Shown one piece after another: positions 6,939 to 15,030 of a stretch of 19,002 bases of DNA. How positions within the stretch are numbered: the first letter of the stretch is position 1; the number at the start of each line of letters is the position of its first letter. The DNA is from Pseudomonadota bacterium (GTDB lineage: Bacteria; Pseudomonadota; Alphaproteobacteria; Rhizobiales; Devosiaceae). The position numbers and the translations under genes were made by a program. A model generated the notes under the pieces. The model worked only from the letters and a program-made list of their open reading frames with translations, was not told the DNA's origin and did no database searches. Location: assembly GCA_023431205.1 (NCBI GenBank), contig JAEYXQ010000100.1:1-19002 (forward strand), read 5' to 3'.

Positions 6939-8378
6939 ATGACCGTCACCGTTGCCATTGTCGGTCGCCCCAATGTCGGCAAGTCGACCCTGTTCAATCG
7001 CCTGGTCGGGCGCAAGATTGCGCTGGTCGACGACACGCCGGGCGTCACCCGCGACCGCCGTGAGGCCGAAGGCCGTATCGCCGACCTCACCTTCAGGTTG
7101 CTGGACACCGCCGGCTACGAGGACGTCACCGGTGACAGCCTGGAATCCCGCATGCGCCAGCAGACCGAGCTGGCCATCCGCGACGCCGACGTCATCCTGT
7201 TCATGATCGATGCCCGGGCCGGCGTGACCCCGCTCGACGAGCGCTTCGCCCGCGTCCTGCGCAAGGCCGGCAAGCAGGTGCACCTCGTGGGCAACAAGGC
7301 CGAGAGCGGCTCTGCCGAGGCAGGGCTGGTGGAAGCCTTCAAGCTCGGCTTTGGCGAGGCTATTCCCCTGTCCGCCGAACATGGCCTCGGTCTCTCCGAA
7401 CTCTATTCCATCGTCTCGGCTGCCATCGACGAAGCCGCGGAGAAGAGTGGCGATGGCGAAGGCCTCGAAGACGAAGAACTGCCCGAAGTCGACGTCACCA
7501 TCACCGGCGACATGCTGGAAGGGGAGGGCGAGGAAGCCACCCTGCGCTGGAATCCGCGGCGTTACCTCAACGTCGCCATCGTGGGCCGCCCCAATGCCGG
7601 CAAGTCGACGCTGATCAACCGCATGGTCGGCGAGGACCGCGTGCTCGTCGGCCCCGAGGCGGGCATCACCCGCGATTCCATCCTGGTGCCGTGGGAGTGG
7701 GAAGGTCGTACCATCAACCTGGTCGACACCGCCGGCATCCGTCGCCGCTCGCGCGTTACCGGCAAGCTCGAGAAGCTGGCGGTCGGGGATTCCCTGCGCT
7801 CGATCCAGTATGCCGAGATCGTGGTGCTCATGCTCGACGCCACCATCCCGTTCGAGAAGCAGGATCTGGCCCTTGCCGACCTCGTCGAGCGCGAAGGCCG
7901 CGCCATGGTTATCGCTCTCAACAAGTGGGACTTGATCGAGGACAAGAACAAGGCGCTGAGCGAACTGCGCGAGGCCTGCGAGCGCCTGCTGCCGCAGCTG
8001 CGCGGCATTCCGCTGGTGCCGATCTCGGGCCTCACCGGGCGCAACATCGATCGGCTGATGGAAGCCATCTTCGGGATCGAGCGCTCGTGGAACGCCCACG
8101 TCTCCACCGCGCGCCTCAACCGCTGGCTCTCCGGCATGGTGCAGAGCCATCCGCCGCCGGCCGTGTCCGGCCGCCGCCTCAAGCTGCGCTACATGACGCA
8201 GGCCAAGACCCGGCCGCCCAGCTTCATCGTCTTCGCCTCCCGTCCCGAGGCGTTGCCGATGGCCTACCAGCGCTACCTGGTCAATGGCATCCGCGAAGCC
8301 TTCGACATCAAGGGCACGCCGATCCGGCTCTGGGTGCGTGGCAATTCCGAAAACCCCTACGATCCGGACCGCAAGTAG
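6939..8378 (+). CDS. der: Ribosome-assembly GTPase Der (EngA)
   Basis: 479 residues. Der is an essential GTPase with two G domains that takes part in late assembly of the 50S ribosomal subunit. The first G domain has GRPNVGKST at 9-17, a DTAG motif near 60 and NKAE as its G4 motif; Glu replaces the usual Asp, a variation I associate with Rhizobiales Der proteins. An acidic linker (about 168-195) leads to the second domain, with GRPNAGKST at 216-224, DTAG, and a canonical NKWD. The C-terminal KH-like domain (about 390-479) contains KLRYMTQAKTRPPSFIVFAS. Length is normal for alphaproteobacteria. The start ATG 6939 gives MTVTVAIVGRPN, as expected. It is probably co-transcribed with the YfgM-like gene. 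Confidence 0.97.
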   Translation: MTVTVAIVGRPNVGKSTLFNRLVGRKIALVDDTPGVTRDRREAEGRIADLTFRLLDTAGYEDVTGDSLESRMRQQTELAIRDADVILFMIDARAGVTPLDERFARVLRKAGKQVHLVGNKAESGSAEAGLVEAFKLGFGEAIPLSAEHGLGLSELYSIVSAAIDEAAEKSGDGEGLEDEELPEVDVTITGDMLEGEGEEATLRWNPRRYLNVAIVGRPNAGKSTLINRMVGEDRVLVGPEAGITRDSILVPWEWEGRTINLVDTAGIRRRSRVTGKLEKLAVGDSLRSIQYAEIVVLMLDATIPFEKQDLALADLVEREGRAMVIALNKWDLIEDKNKALSELREACERLLPQLRGIPLVPISGLTGRNIDRLMEAIFGIERSWNAHVSTARLNRWLSGMVQSHPPPAVSGRRLKLRYMTQAKTRPPSFIVFASRPEALPMAYQRYLVNGIREAFDIKGTPIRLWVRGNSENPYDPDRK

Positions 8379-8491
8379 CCACGCGCGGCATATTATCCAC
8401 AGCCATGGTGCAACTCACCGCCTTGCCTCTATATTGATGGGGCCATAAGCGACCCGATGCTGATTGCGGGGCCGCAAGACATGACACTCCA

Positions 8492-9769
8492 TTGTTCGCT
8501 GAAATCCTTATCGTCGTCGTCCTGACCGTCATCAACGGCCTGTTGGCCATGTCGGAACTGGCCGTCGTTTCCGCCCGCCCCGCCCGCCTTCGTCCCTTGG
8601 CAGAGCAGGGCAACCGTGGCGCCGCTACCGCCATCGAACTCGCCGAGGATCCGGGCAAGTTTCTCTCCTCCGTTCAGATCGGCATCACCCTTGTCGGCAT
8701 CCTGTCCGGTGCTTTTTCCGGTGCCACACTGGGTGGACGCCTGGCCTCCTGGCTGCAGAGCGTCGGAGCCAGCGACGCGGTCGCCAACTTCGTCGGTGTG
8801 GGCGGCGTGGTCGTGCTCATCACCTATCTTTCCTTGATCATCGGCGAACTTGTTCCCAAGCAGATTGCGCTGCGTGACGCCGAAGGCGTGGCCACGCGCG
8901 TCGCCATACCAATGAAGATCCTGGCCAGGGTCGGCTCGCCGATCGTGTGGATCCTCGATGTGTCCGGCAAGCTGGTGCTGCGCCTGCTGGGGCAGGGCGG
9001 AGAAGCCGAGGAAAAGGTCACCGAGGAAGAGGTCAAGACCATCATCGCCGAGGCGACCACCGCTGGCGTGATCGAAACGGAAGAGCATTCCATGATCGCC
9101 GGCGTCATGCGCCTGGCTGACCGCTCTGCCCGCGGCCTCATGACCCCTCGCCTGGAAGTGGAGGTCATCGACCTCAGTGACGATGTCGAGGAGATCCGTG
9201 AGACCATCCTCAACAGCCACCGCTCGCGCTTGCTGGTTCAGGACGGCGACTCCGACTCCATCATCGGCGTCGTCGCCATCAAGGACATCATCAGTGTTTT
9301 CGCCGGTAACCAGCCGCTCGACCTGCGCAAGTTCGTCCAGCCGGTGCCGGTGGTGATGGATCATGCCGAGGCGCTGGACGTTGTCCGCGCCATCCGCAAT
9401 TCCACCGTCCACATGGCACTGGTAGTCGACGAATACGGCCATTTCGAAGGCATCGTCACCTCGGGCGATATCCTCGAGGTCATCACCGGCGTCTTCCAGG
9501 AAGAAACCGGCGACGACCCGGCCCTGGTGGAACGCGAGGACGGCTCCTGGCTCGTTGCCGGCTGGATGCCGGTCGACGAATTCAGCGACAGGCTCAGCAT
9601 CAACATCCCGCGCGATGCCAAGTACGAAACCGTCGCCGGCTACGTGCTGTCCATCCTCAACCACCTGCCGACGGTGGGCGAAACCGTGGAGCACAACGGC
9701 TGGAAGATCGAAGTCGTCGACCTCGACGGCCGCCGCATCGACAAGCTGCTGATGACCCGCCTGGCCTAG
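8492..9769 (+). CDS. CNNM/CorC-type 'hemolysin family' membrane protein with CBS pair, TTG start
   Basis: 425 residues. The family (DUF21 + CBS pair + CorC_HlyC domain) is linked to magnesium or other cation efflux; the hemolysin name is historical. Visible are the DUF21/CNNM membrane domain at 1-165 (NGLLAMSELAVVSARPARL, then GITLVGILSGAFSGATLGG, then IIGELVPKQIALR), the linking segment ending RGLMTPR at 214-220, two CBS motifs at about 220-335 (VVDEYGHFEGIVTSGDILE in the second), and a C-terminal CorC_HlyC domain from about 345. In this frame the first possible start after the upstream stop (TGA at 8435) is TTG 8492, which gives the usual (M)FAEILIVVVLTVINGLL; no ATG or GTG is available upstream. 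An ATG at 8481 is out of frame. The ribosome-binding site is poor. A hairpin spans its stop codon. Confidence 0.9.
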   Translation: MFAEILIVVVLTVINGLLAMSELAVVSARPARLRPLAEQGNRGAATAIELAEDPGKFLSSVQIGITLVGILSGAFSGATLGGRLASWLQSVGASDAVANFVGVGGVVVLITYLSLIIGELVPKQIALRDAEGVATRVAIPMKILARVGSPIVWILDVSGKLVLRLLGQGGEAEEKVTEEEVKTIIAEATTAGVIETEEHSMIAGVMRLADRSARGLMTPRLEVEVIDLSDDVEEIRETILNSHRSRLLVQDGDSDSIIGVVAIKDIISVFAGNQPLDLRKFVQPVPVVMDHAEALDVVRAIRNSTVHMALVVDEYGHFEGIVTSGDILEVITGVFQEETGDDPALVEREDGSWLVAGWMPVDEFSDRLSINIPRDAKYETVAGYVLSILNHLPTVGETVEHNGWKIEVVDLDGRRIDKLLMTRLA

Positions 9770-9778
9770 CGCCAGGCG
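9758..9778 (+). terminator. Hairpin spanning the stop codon of the CNNM/CBS gene
   Basis: CGCCTGGC (9758-9765), loop CTAGC, GCCAGGCG (9771-9778): a perfect 8-bp stem with the TAG stop (9767-9769) inside the loop. No T-run follows. It resembles the hairpins at 3113-3133 and 6050-6071 in size, loop length and position. Confidence 0.4.
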
Positions 9779-9854
9779 CCGCTGCCTGCAGTTCTCGCTA
9801 CTGTGGGGGTCACCGCGGGGCGGGGACGTCTTCCGGCGCACGCAATGCTCCAAA

Positions 9855-9887
9855 GACCTCATCCTGAGCCTGTCGAAGGACGAGGTC
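9855..9887. repeat. Dispersed-repeat-type imperfect palindrome between convergent genes
   Basis: GACCTC (9855-9860) pairs with GAGGTC (9882-9887) and TCCT (9862-9865) with AGGA (9877-9880) across one mismatch; the loop is GAGCCTGTCGA. Its core, TCCTGAGCCTGTCGAAGGA (minus strand TCCTTCGACAGGCTCAGGA), is a sequence I recognise as widely scattered in intergenic regions of alphaproteobacteria. Only one copy lies in this window. It sits between converging genes, where it may also act as a bidirectional terminator. Confidence 0.6.
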
Positions 9888-9907
9888 GCGGGCGCAGTAC
9901 CCGGAAA

Positions 9908-10630
9908 CTAGATCTCTTCGGAACTGCCGTCAGCGTCGAACAGCCAGCCTGTCTGCGTCACCGCGGGGCTCAGCAGGTCCACCAGCTTCGGCGCGATCTC
10001 CTGAGGCGTCGGCAGCGTGTTGGGGTCCTCGCCGGGCATCGCCTTCGCGCGCATCGCCGTCCGCACCGGCCCCGGGTTGAACACGTTCACCTTGAGCGGC
10101 GAGTGTCCGACCTCACCGGAATAGGCCTTCACCATCGCATCGAGCGCTGCCTTGCTGGCTGCATAGAGACCCCAGAACGGCTTGGCAGACCGGGAGGCAC
10201 CCGAGGTGACGAACACCGCCCGGCCGGCGTCCGCCTGCCGCAGCAGCACGTCGAGCGAGCGCAGCAGCCGGTAGTTCGCCGTGACATTCACCGCGAACAC
10301 CTTGTCGAAATCGTCCGGCTTCACATGGGGCAGGGGGCTCAGCACGCCAAGCTGCCCGGCATTGCCGATCAGGCCGTCGAGGTGACCCCAGCGCTCGAAG
10401 ATTGCGGCGCCCAGCCGGTCAACGGCGTCGCCGTCCCGCAGGTCCAGCGGCACCAGTGTCGACGAGCCGCCCAGGTCCTGGATGGCGTCGTCGAGCTCTT
10501 CCAGCCCGCTGGTGGTCCGCGCCACGGCGACCACATGCGCGCCGCGCTTGGCCGCTTCGATGCCGGCCGCATAGCCGATGCCGCGCGAGGCTCCGGTGAC
10601 CAGCACCACCTTGCCGTCGAGTTCTCCCAT
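9908..10630 (-). CDS. Short-chain dehydrogenase/reductase (SDR)
   Basis: 240 residues. It is a classical SDR with a Rossmann fold and NAD(P)-dependent oxidation or reduction of an unknown alcohol or ketone. All key motifs are present: TGASRGIG at 12-19 (cofactor), NAG at 90-92, Asn115, Ser143 in VTSG, and the YxxxK pair Tyr156/Lys160. FNPGPVRTAMR follows. Arg37/Arg38-type basic residues after the second strand (VAVARTT) hint at NADPH preference (inference). ATG 10630 shares its A with the TAA stop of purF (TAATG), so it is probably translated by coupling. The open frame runs further upstream only across the purF 3' end. Its position directly after purF does not reveal the substrate. Confidence 0.92.
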   Translation of the reverse strand: MGELDGKVVLVTGASRGIGYAAGIEAAKRGAHVVAVARTTSGLEELDDAIQDLGGSSTLVPLDLRDGDAVDRLGAAIFERWGHLDGLIGNAGQLGVLSPLPHVKPDDFDKVFAVNVTANYRLLRSLDVLLRQADAGRAVFVTSGASRSAKPFWGLYAASKAALDAMVKAYSGEVGHSPLKVNVFNPGPVRTAMRAKAMPGEDPNTLPTPQEIAPKLVDLLSPAVTQTGWLFDADGSSEEI

Positions 10631-12132
10631 TAGCCGGCTTCCTTCAGCAGCGAGATCTGTTTGGGCTCGTTCTTGGCCCGGCCCTTGAGGTCTGTCAGCT
10701 GCGTCGGATAGTCGCCGGTAAAATAGTGGTCGGTGAACTGCGGCGCCACGGGATCCCGCTTTTCGCCGCCCACGGCGGTATAAAGCCCGTCGATCGACAG
10801 GAAGGCCAGCGAATCGGCCCCGATATAGCGGCACATCGATTCAAGGTCCGCATGCTGGTTGGCCAGCAGTTTCTCGGGGTCCGGCGTGTCGATGCCGTAA
10901 TAATCCGAGTGGAAGATCATCGGGCTGGCGACGCGGATATGCACCTCCGTCGCCCCCGCGTCGCGCATCATCTGCACGATCTTCACCGAGGTCGTGCCGC
11001 GCACGATCGAATCGTCGATCAGCACCACGCGCTTGCCCTCGATCTCGGCTCGGTTGGCCGAGTGCTTGAGCTTCACACCGAACGCGCGGATCGACTGCGT
11101 CGGCTCGATGAAGGTGCGGCCCACATAATGGTTGCGGATGATGCCGAGCTCGAACGGAATGCCGCTCTGCTGCGCATAGCCGATCGCGGCCGGCGTGCCG
11201 CCATCGGGCACCGGCACCACCACGTCGGCCTCCACCGGCGCTTCCTTGGCGAGGTTCATGCCCATGCGCTTGCGCGCGGCATAGACGCTGCGGCCGGCCA
11301 CCACCGAGTCCGGGCGGGCGAAATACACGTATTCGAACAGGCAAACCCGCTCGCGCCGCGCCGGGAACGGCTTCAGCGACTCGATGGTGATCTCGCCGTC
11401 CGGCTGGATCTCGCACACCACCACTTCGCCGTTCTCGACGTCGCGCACGAACTTGGCGCCGATGATGTCGAGCGCACAGCTCTCCGAGGCAAAGATCGGC
11501 TTGCCGTCGAGATCGCCCAGCACCAGCGGCCGGATGCCGTTGGGGTCGCGCGCGCCGATCAGCTTGGTGCGCGTCATCGCCACCATCGCATAGGCGCCTT
11601 CCACGGCCCCGATCGCATCCACGAACCGGTCCGAGGAACTGGCCCGCTGCGAGCGCGCGATCAGGTGAAGGATCACTTCGGTATCGGAGGTCGACTGGCA
11701 GATCGCGCCCTGCGCGATCAACCGCCGCCGCAGCGTCAGCCCGTTGGTGAGGTTGCCGTTGTGCGCAATGGCGATGCCGCCCACCTCCAGTTCGGCAAAC
11801 AGCGGCTGCACGTTGCGCAGGATGGTTTCCCCGGTGGTGGAATAGCGCACATGCCCCATGGCCATGGCGCCGGGCAGGCGCTTCAGCGTCGCTGGGTCGG
11901 TGAAGTGGTCACCCACCAATCCCAACTGCCGCTCGGAATGGAACTGCCGCCCATCGAAGCTGACAATGCCCGCCGCTTCCTGGCCGCGGTGCTGCAGCGC
12001 GTGCAGCCCGAGCGCCGTCAGCGCCGCGGCATCGGGGTGCCCCAGAATGCCGAACACCCCGCACTCTTCATGCAGGGTGTCGCCGTCGAGATCGAAGGGA
12101 TCGTTGGTGGAAACGCTCACCGGGCTCTCCAT
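10630..12132 (-). CDS. purF: Amidophosphoribosyltransferase
   Basis: 500 residues from ATG 12132. The enzyme makes 5-phosphoribosylamine from PRPP and glutamine, the committed step of purine synthesis. The N-terminal nucleophile glutaminase domain starts at Cys24 in HEECGVFGI, so a propeptide of 23 residues would be removed. ALQHRGQEAAGI and HNGNLTN follow. The phosphoribosyltransferase domain has the PRPP loop VVLIDDSIVRGTTS with Asp373 and Asp374. After RVCLFEY only one further cysteine remains (ESMCRYIGADS), fewer than the ligand set of the iron-sulfur Bacillus type, so I infer no cluster. The start is not certain: GTG 12120 has a better-placed GGAG six bases upstream, which would shorten the propeptide to 19 residues. 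The frame is also open up to TTG 12222. It lies downstream of cvpA, the classic cvpA-purF order, and is coupled to the SDR. Confidence 0.97.
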   Translation of the reverse strand: MESPVSVSTNDPFDLDGDTLHEECGVFGILGHPDAAALTALGLHALQHRGQEAAGIVSFDGRQFHSERQLGLVGDHFTDPATLKRLPGAMAMGHVRYSTTGETILRNVQPLFAELEVGGIAIAHNGNLTNGLTLRRRLIAQGAICQSTSDTEVILHLIARSQRASSSDRFVDAIGAVEGAYAMVAMTRTKLIGARDPNGIRPLVLGDLDGKPIFASESCALDIIGAKFVRDVENGEVVVCEIQPDGEITIESLKPFPARRERVCLFEYVYFARPDSVVAGRSVYAARKRMGMNLAKEAPVEADVVVPVPDGGTPAAIGYAQQSGIPFELGIIRNHYVGRTFIEPTQSIRAFGVKLKHSANRAEIEGKRVVLIDDSIVRGTTSVKIVQMMRDAGATEVHIRVASPMIFHSDYYGIDTPDPEKLLANQHADLESMCRYIGADSLAFLSIDGLYTAVGGEKRDPVAPQFTDHYFTGDYPTQLTDLKGRAKNEPKQISLLKEAG

Positions 12133-12184
12133 GCCATGCCGCTGGCGCGGCGCGCTCCGTCGTCGGGCGAAGCGATAAATTCCT

Positions 12185-12219
12185 GTGCCGCCGCAATAGC
12201 GCAGATCGCGGCGGAGCAC
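12185..12219 (-). promoter_or_regulatory. Hairpin upstream of purF
   Basis: In the 141-base gap between cvpA and purF, CCGCCGC (12188-12194) is perfectly complementary to GCGGCGG (12208-12214) around a 13-base loop, and GTG/CAC extends the stem past a 2-base bulge. It lies about 55-85 bases before the purF start, the right place for an operator or leader structure. No promoter could be placed convincingly. A second, weak hairpin (TCACC-ATCA-GGTGA, 12260-12273) directly follows the cvpA stop. Confidence 0.35.
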
Positions 12220-12273
12220 CAATGCCCTCTCGGCGCGCCAGCTTTGTGGCGGCCGGATGTCACCATCAGGTGA

Positions 12274-12906
12274 TCAGGCCTGCGGTGCCGCTGGCGCGGT
12301 GGTCACCGGTGCCGGATCGGCAGGATCGACCGTGCCGTCCTCCGTCGCATCGGTGCCCTCGAGCGGATTGGCATCGCCGGCATCCTCGGTCAGCCCGGTG
12401 CCGCCCCTCAGGATGTCGGTCACCTGCTCCTCGAGACCTTCCGGCAGCATCGAGATCAGCGTGTTGCCCATGTTCTGCAGATACGGCAGCGACTGCGACC
12501 GCGCCGCCCAGTCCGGCAGGTTGTTCCCCAGCAGCCACACCCCGAAGATCGTCACCACGATGGCGATGAGGATACCGCGCAGCACGCCGAACACGAAGCC
12601 GAGCGTCCGGTCGATCGGCCCGATGCGGCTGTCGACCACGAAGTCGGCAATGCGCATGGTGAGGAGGTGCAGCACGATCAGCGCAACGATGAACGTCACC
12701 ACCACCGTGGCGACGTCGGCGACCAGTTCCTCGGCGATATAGCCGCGGGCGATTTCGGGGTGGTACTGCCACATATAGATGGCGATGGCGGCCGAGCCAG
12801 CCCAAGTGGCCAGCGACAGCACTTCCCGGGTCAGGCCCCGCGCTGTGGCGAGGATCGCCGAAATCAGCACCAGCACCCCAACCCCAACGTCGAACGCTGT
12901 CAGCAT
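12274..12906 (-). CDS. cvpA: CvpA family inner-membrane protein
   Basis: 210 residues with four membrane segments in the first 130 (about 4-22, 28-47, 63-84, 103-125). It opens with MLTAFDVGVGVLVLISAILATARGLTREV and includes RIGPIDRTLGFVFGVLRG, both typical of CvpA. In E. coli the protein is needed for colicin V production and affects envelope stress tolerance; the molecular function is unsettled. The last 45 residues are acidic, Thr/Pro/Ala-rich and probably disordered, an extension common in alphaproteobacterial members. ATG 12906 is preceded by a GGA-type ribosome-binding site. It is followed by purF after 141 bases, as in many proteobacteria. The 114-base gap upstream towards radA contains two TTAACC motifs (12949-12954 region and about 13009) and no clear hairpin. 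Confidence 0.92.
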   Translation of the reverse strand: MLTAFDVGVGVLVLISAILATARGLTREVLSLATWAGSAAIAIYMWQYHPEIARGYIAEELVADVATVVVTFIVALIVLHLLTMRIADFVVDSRIGPIDRTLGFVFGVLRGILIAIVVTIFGVWLLGNNLPDWAARSQSLPYLQNMGNTLISMLPEGLEEQVTDILRGGTGLTEDAGDANPLEGTDATEDGTVDPADPAPVTTAPAAPQA

Positions 12907-13020
12907 ATTGTTCCGTCTGCTCCGCTGCCGCTCAGGTGGTTCCGTTTAACCACTTTGCCCCGCCAAGCCAAGCGCCGCCGCGCCTTTGACCTCAAAAGCG
13001 TTAACCTGTCGTGGCTTTGC

Positions 13021-14421
13021 TTACCACTCGTCCCGTTCCGGCTGCCGCGCCGTGCCGTTGGCGGCGATCCGTCCCACCAGGTCCGCCAGCGTCGCAAACT
13101 CGTTGATCACCAGCCCCTCCGTCCGGTCCGCAGCCGCCACCCGCCCCGTCGCCACGGCACCAAAACCGAGCTTTTGCGCCTCGCGCAGCCGCAGCGAACT
13201 GTGCACCACCGGTCGCACCCCGCCCGCCAGCGAAATCTCGCCGAAATAGACCGAATCGGGCGGCAGCGGCGAGTTGGTCAGCGAACTGATCAGCGCCGCC
13301 GCCACCGCCAGGTCCGCGGCCGGTTCGTTGATCTTCAGTCCGCCCGCGACGTTGAGATAGATGTCGTTTGCGCCGATCCGCACCCCGCAGCGCGTCTCCA
13401 GCACCGCCAGCACCATGGAGAGGCGCGAGGAATCCCACCCCACCACCGCCCGCCGCGGCGTGCCCAGCGGGGAAGGGGCCACCAGCGCCTGGATCTCGAT
13501 CAGGAGCGGTCGTGTGCCTTCCATGCCGGCAAACACCGCCGAACCCGCCGCACCCTCATCGCGCTGGTCAAGAAACAGCGCCGATGGATTGGCCACCTGC
13601 TCTAGGCCGCGCTCGGTCATGGCGAACACGCCGATCTCGTCGGTCGCGCCATAACGGTTCTTCACGCCCCGGAGGATGCGGAAGGTGTGGCTCGAATCTC
13701 CCTCGAAATAAAGCACCGCGTCCACCATGTGCTCGACCACGCGTGGCCCGGCGATCTGCCCGTCCTTGGTGACGTGCCCCACCAGCACCACCGCCGCGCC
13801 GCTCTTCTTGGCAAACCGCGTCAGCGCCTGCGCCGAGGTGCGGACCTGCGTCACCGTTCCCGGGGCCGAATCCACGCGGTCGGTCCACAGCGTCTGGATC
13901 GAATCGATGATGACGAGGTCCGGAGCCGGCCCGGTCTCCAGCGTTGCGAGAATGATCTCGACATTAGTTTCGGCCGCCAGCAGCACTTCGGCGCCACCCA
14001 GCCCCAGCCGCTGCGCCCGAAGCCGCACCTGTGCCACCGCTTCTTCGCCCGACACATAGACGACCCGCTTGCCCTTGCCGGCGAGAGCCGCTGCCGACTG
14101 CAGCAGCAGTGTCGACTTGCCGATGCCGGGATCGCCGCCCACCAGCAGCGCCGAGCCCCGTACGAACCCGCCGCCGGTCACCCGGTCGAGTTCGCCGATC
14201 CCGGTCACCACGCGCGCCGCGCTCTCGGTCTCCCCCGCGAGCGGCACCAGCGTCGTCGGCCGCCCATTGGCCTTGGCTGCCTTGGGCCCGGCGCCGACGC
14301 CGGAATCGACGATCTCCTCGACGATGCTGTTCCACTCCCCGCACGAATCGCACCGCCCCTGCCAGCGCGACGACACCGCCCCGCAGGATTGGCAGACATA
14401 GCTGGTGCGAACCTTGCTCAT
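13021..14421 (-). CDS. radA: DNA repair protein RadA
   Basis: 466 residues. RadA is a RecA-like ATPase that helps process recombination intermediates by promoting branch migration. The N-terminal zinc finger has Cys10, Cys13, Cys24 and Cys27 (CQSCG and CDSCG). The ATPase core shows Walker A GGDPGIGKST at 95-104, Walker B DLVIIDSIQT at 168-177, and the RadA-specific motif KNRYG at 254-258 (commonly KNRFG, here with Tyr). The C-terminal Lon-protease-like domain (about 290-466) ends DLVGRIAANG. Length is normal. ATG 14421 overlaps the TGA of the DUF1697 gene (ATGA), and AAAGG lies seven bases upstream. It belongs to the minus-strand cluster with dnaB and alr. Confidence 0.97.
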   Translation of the reverse strand: MSKVRTSYVCQSCGAVSSRWQGRCDSCGEWNSIVEEIVDSGVGAGPKAAKANGRPTTLVPLAGETESAARVVTGIGELDRVTGGGFVRGSALLVGGDPGIGKSTLLLQSAAALAGKGKRVVYVSGEEAVAQVRLRAQRLGLGGAEVLLAAETNVEIILATLETGPAPDLVIIDSIQTLWTDRVDSAPGTVTQVRTSAQALTRFAKKSGAAVVLVGHVTKDGQIAGPRVVEHMVDAVLYFEGDSSHTFRILRGVKNRYGATDEIGVFAMTERGLEQVANPSALFLDQRDEGAAGSAVFAGMEGTRPLLIEIQALVAPSPLGTPRRAVVGWDSSRLSMVLAVLETRCGVRIGANDIYLNVAGGLKINEPAADLAVAAALISSLTNSPLPPDSVYFGEISLAGGVRPVVHSSLRLREAQKLGFGAVATGRVAAADRTEGLVINEFATLADLVGRIAANGTARQPERDEW

Positions 14422-14969
14422 GCGGTGGCCTTTCGCTCGCGCGCCGTCGCCTTGGCGGCAAGCGCGGTCAGTGTGTTCCAGTTGCGGGCGGTGGCGATGC
14501 CGGCCCGCTTCTCGATCAGCCCCGGCAGCCGCGAACCCTGTCCGGTCGGGCCGGGATAGTCGACGAACAGGTGGTTGCGCTCGACGCGGATCTGTTCGGG
14601 CCCGTCATAGTCAGCAAGCCAGCCGAAGTCGGGCCGCGGCTTGACGAAGGAATAGACACCCATCTGCGACGCCCGTTCGGCCGCTGCTTCCGGCAGCGGA
14701 TTGGCCCTCACCAGCGCCCGCAGCAGCCGCGGCGTTCGCACCACGGCAACATTGGCCACGGTCAGCCCAAGGGACAGCACCACCTCGTTCATGCGCCGTG
14801 TCACTTCAGCCGCCGTTCCCTCGCCGTCGACGATCATGTTGCCGGTGGCGATATAGGTCTCCGGATCGTGAAACCCCGCCGCAGCCACGCCCTCGCGCCA
14901 CTGCGTCATCGACATCACCCGGTGTGTCACCGGGCCGATTGCCCTCAGCAGCACGACGAAGACGGCCAT
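14418..14969 (-). CDS. DUF1697 family protein
   Basis: 183 residues, cytoplasmic, no known function. The family signature is visible: an initial strand MAVFVVLLRAIGP, then the MSMTQWREGVAAAGFHDPETYIATGNMIV block, and the C-terminal IEKRAGIATARNWNTL. I use ATG 14969 because AGGAG sits five bases upstream; GTG 14975 would place the same site inside or next to the start. The gene lies between alr (62 bases upstream) and radA, which it overlaps by ATGA. It is therefore very likely co-expressed with the repair gene. Any role in DNA metabolism would be pure inference from position. Confidence 0.88.
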   Translation of the reverse strand: MAVFVVLLRAIGPVTHRVMSMTQWREGVAAAGFHDPETYIATGNMIVDGEGTAAEVTRRMNEVVLSLGLTVANVAVVRTPRLLRALVRANPLPEAAAERASQMGVYSFVKPRPDFGWLADYDGPEQIRVERNHLFVDYPGPTGQGSRLPGLIEKRAGIATARNWNTLTALAAKATARERKATA

Positions 14970-15030
14970 GATCACTCCTGGTGGGAGTAGTAGATCAGAT
15001 CAGCGTACCCGGCAAGAACAAAACGGGAAC

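Noticed and set aside
6906..8150. 414-codon minus-strand open frame opposite der.
   Set aside because: Antisense shadow of der, with no family signature.
10726..12273. 515-codon plus-strand open frame opposite purF.
   Set aside because: Antisense shadow of purF; His/Arg/Ala-rich composition with no domain, and purF is unmistakable.
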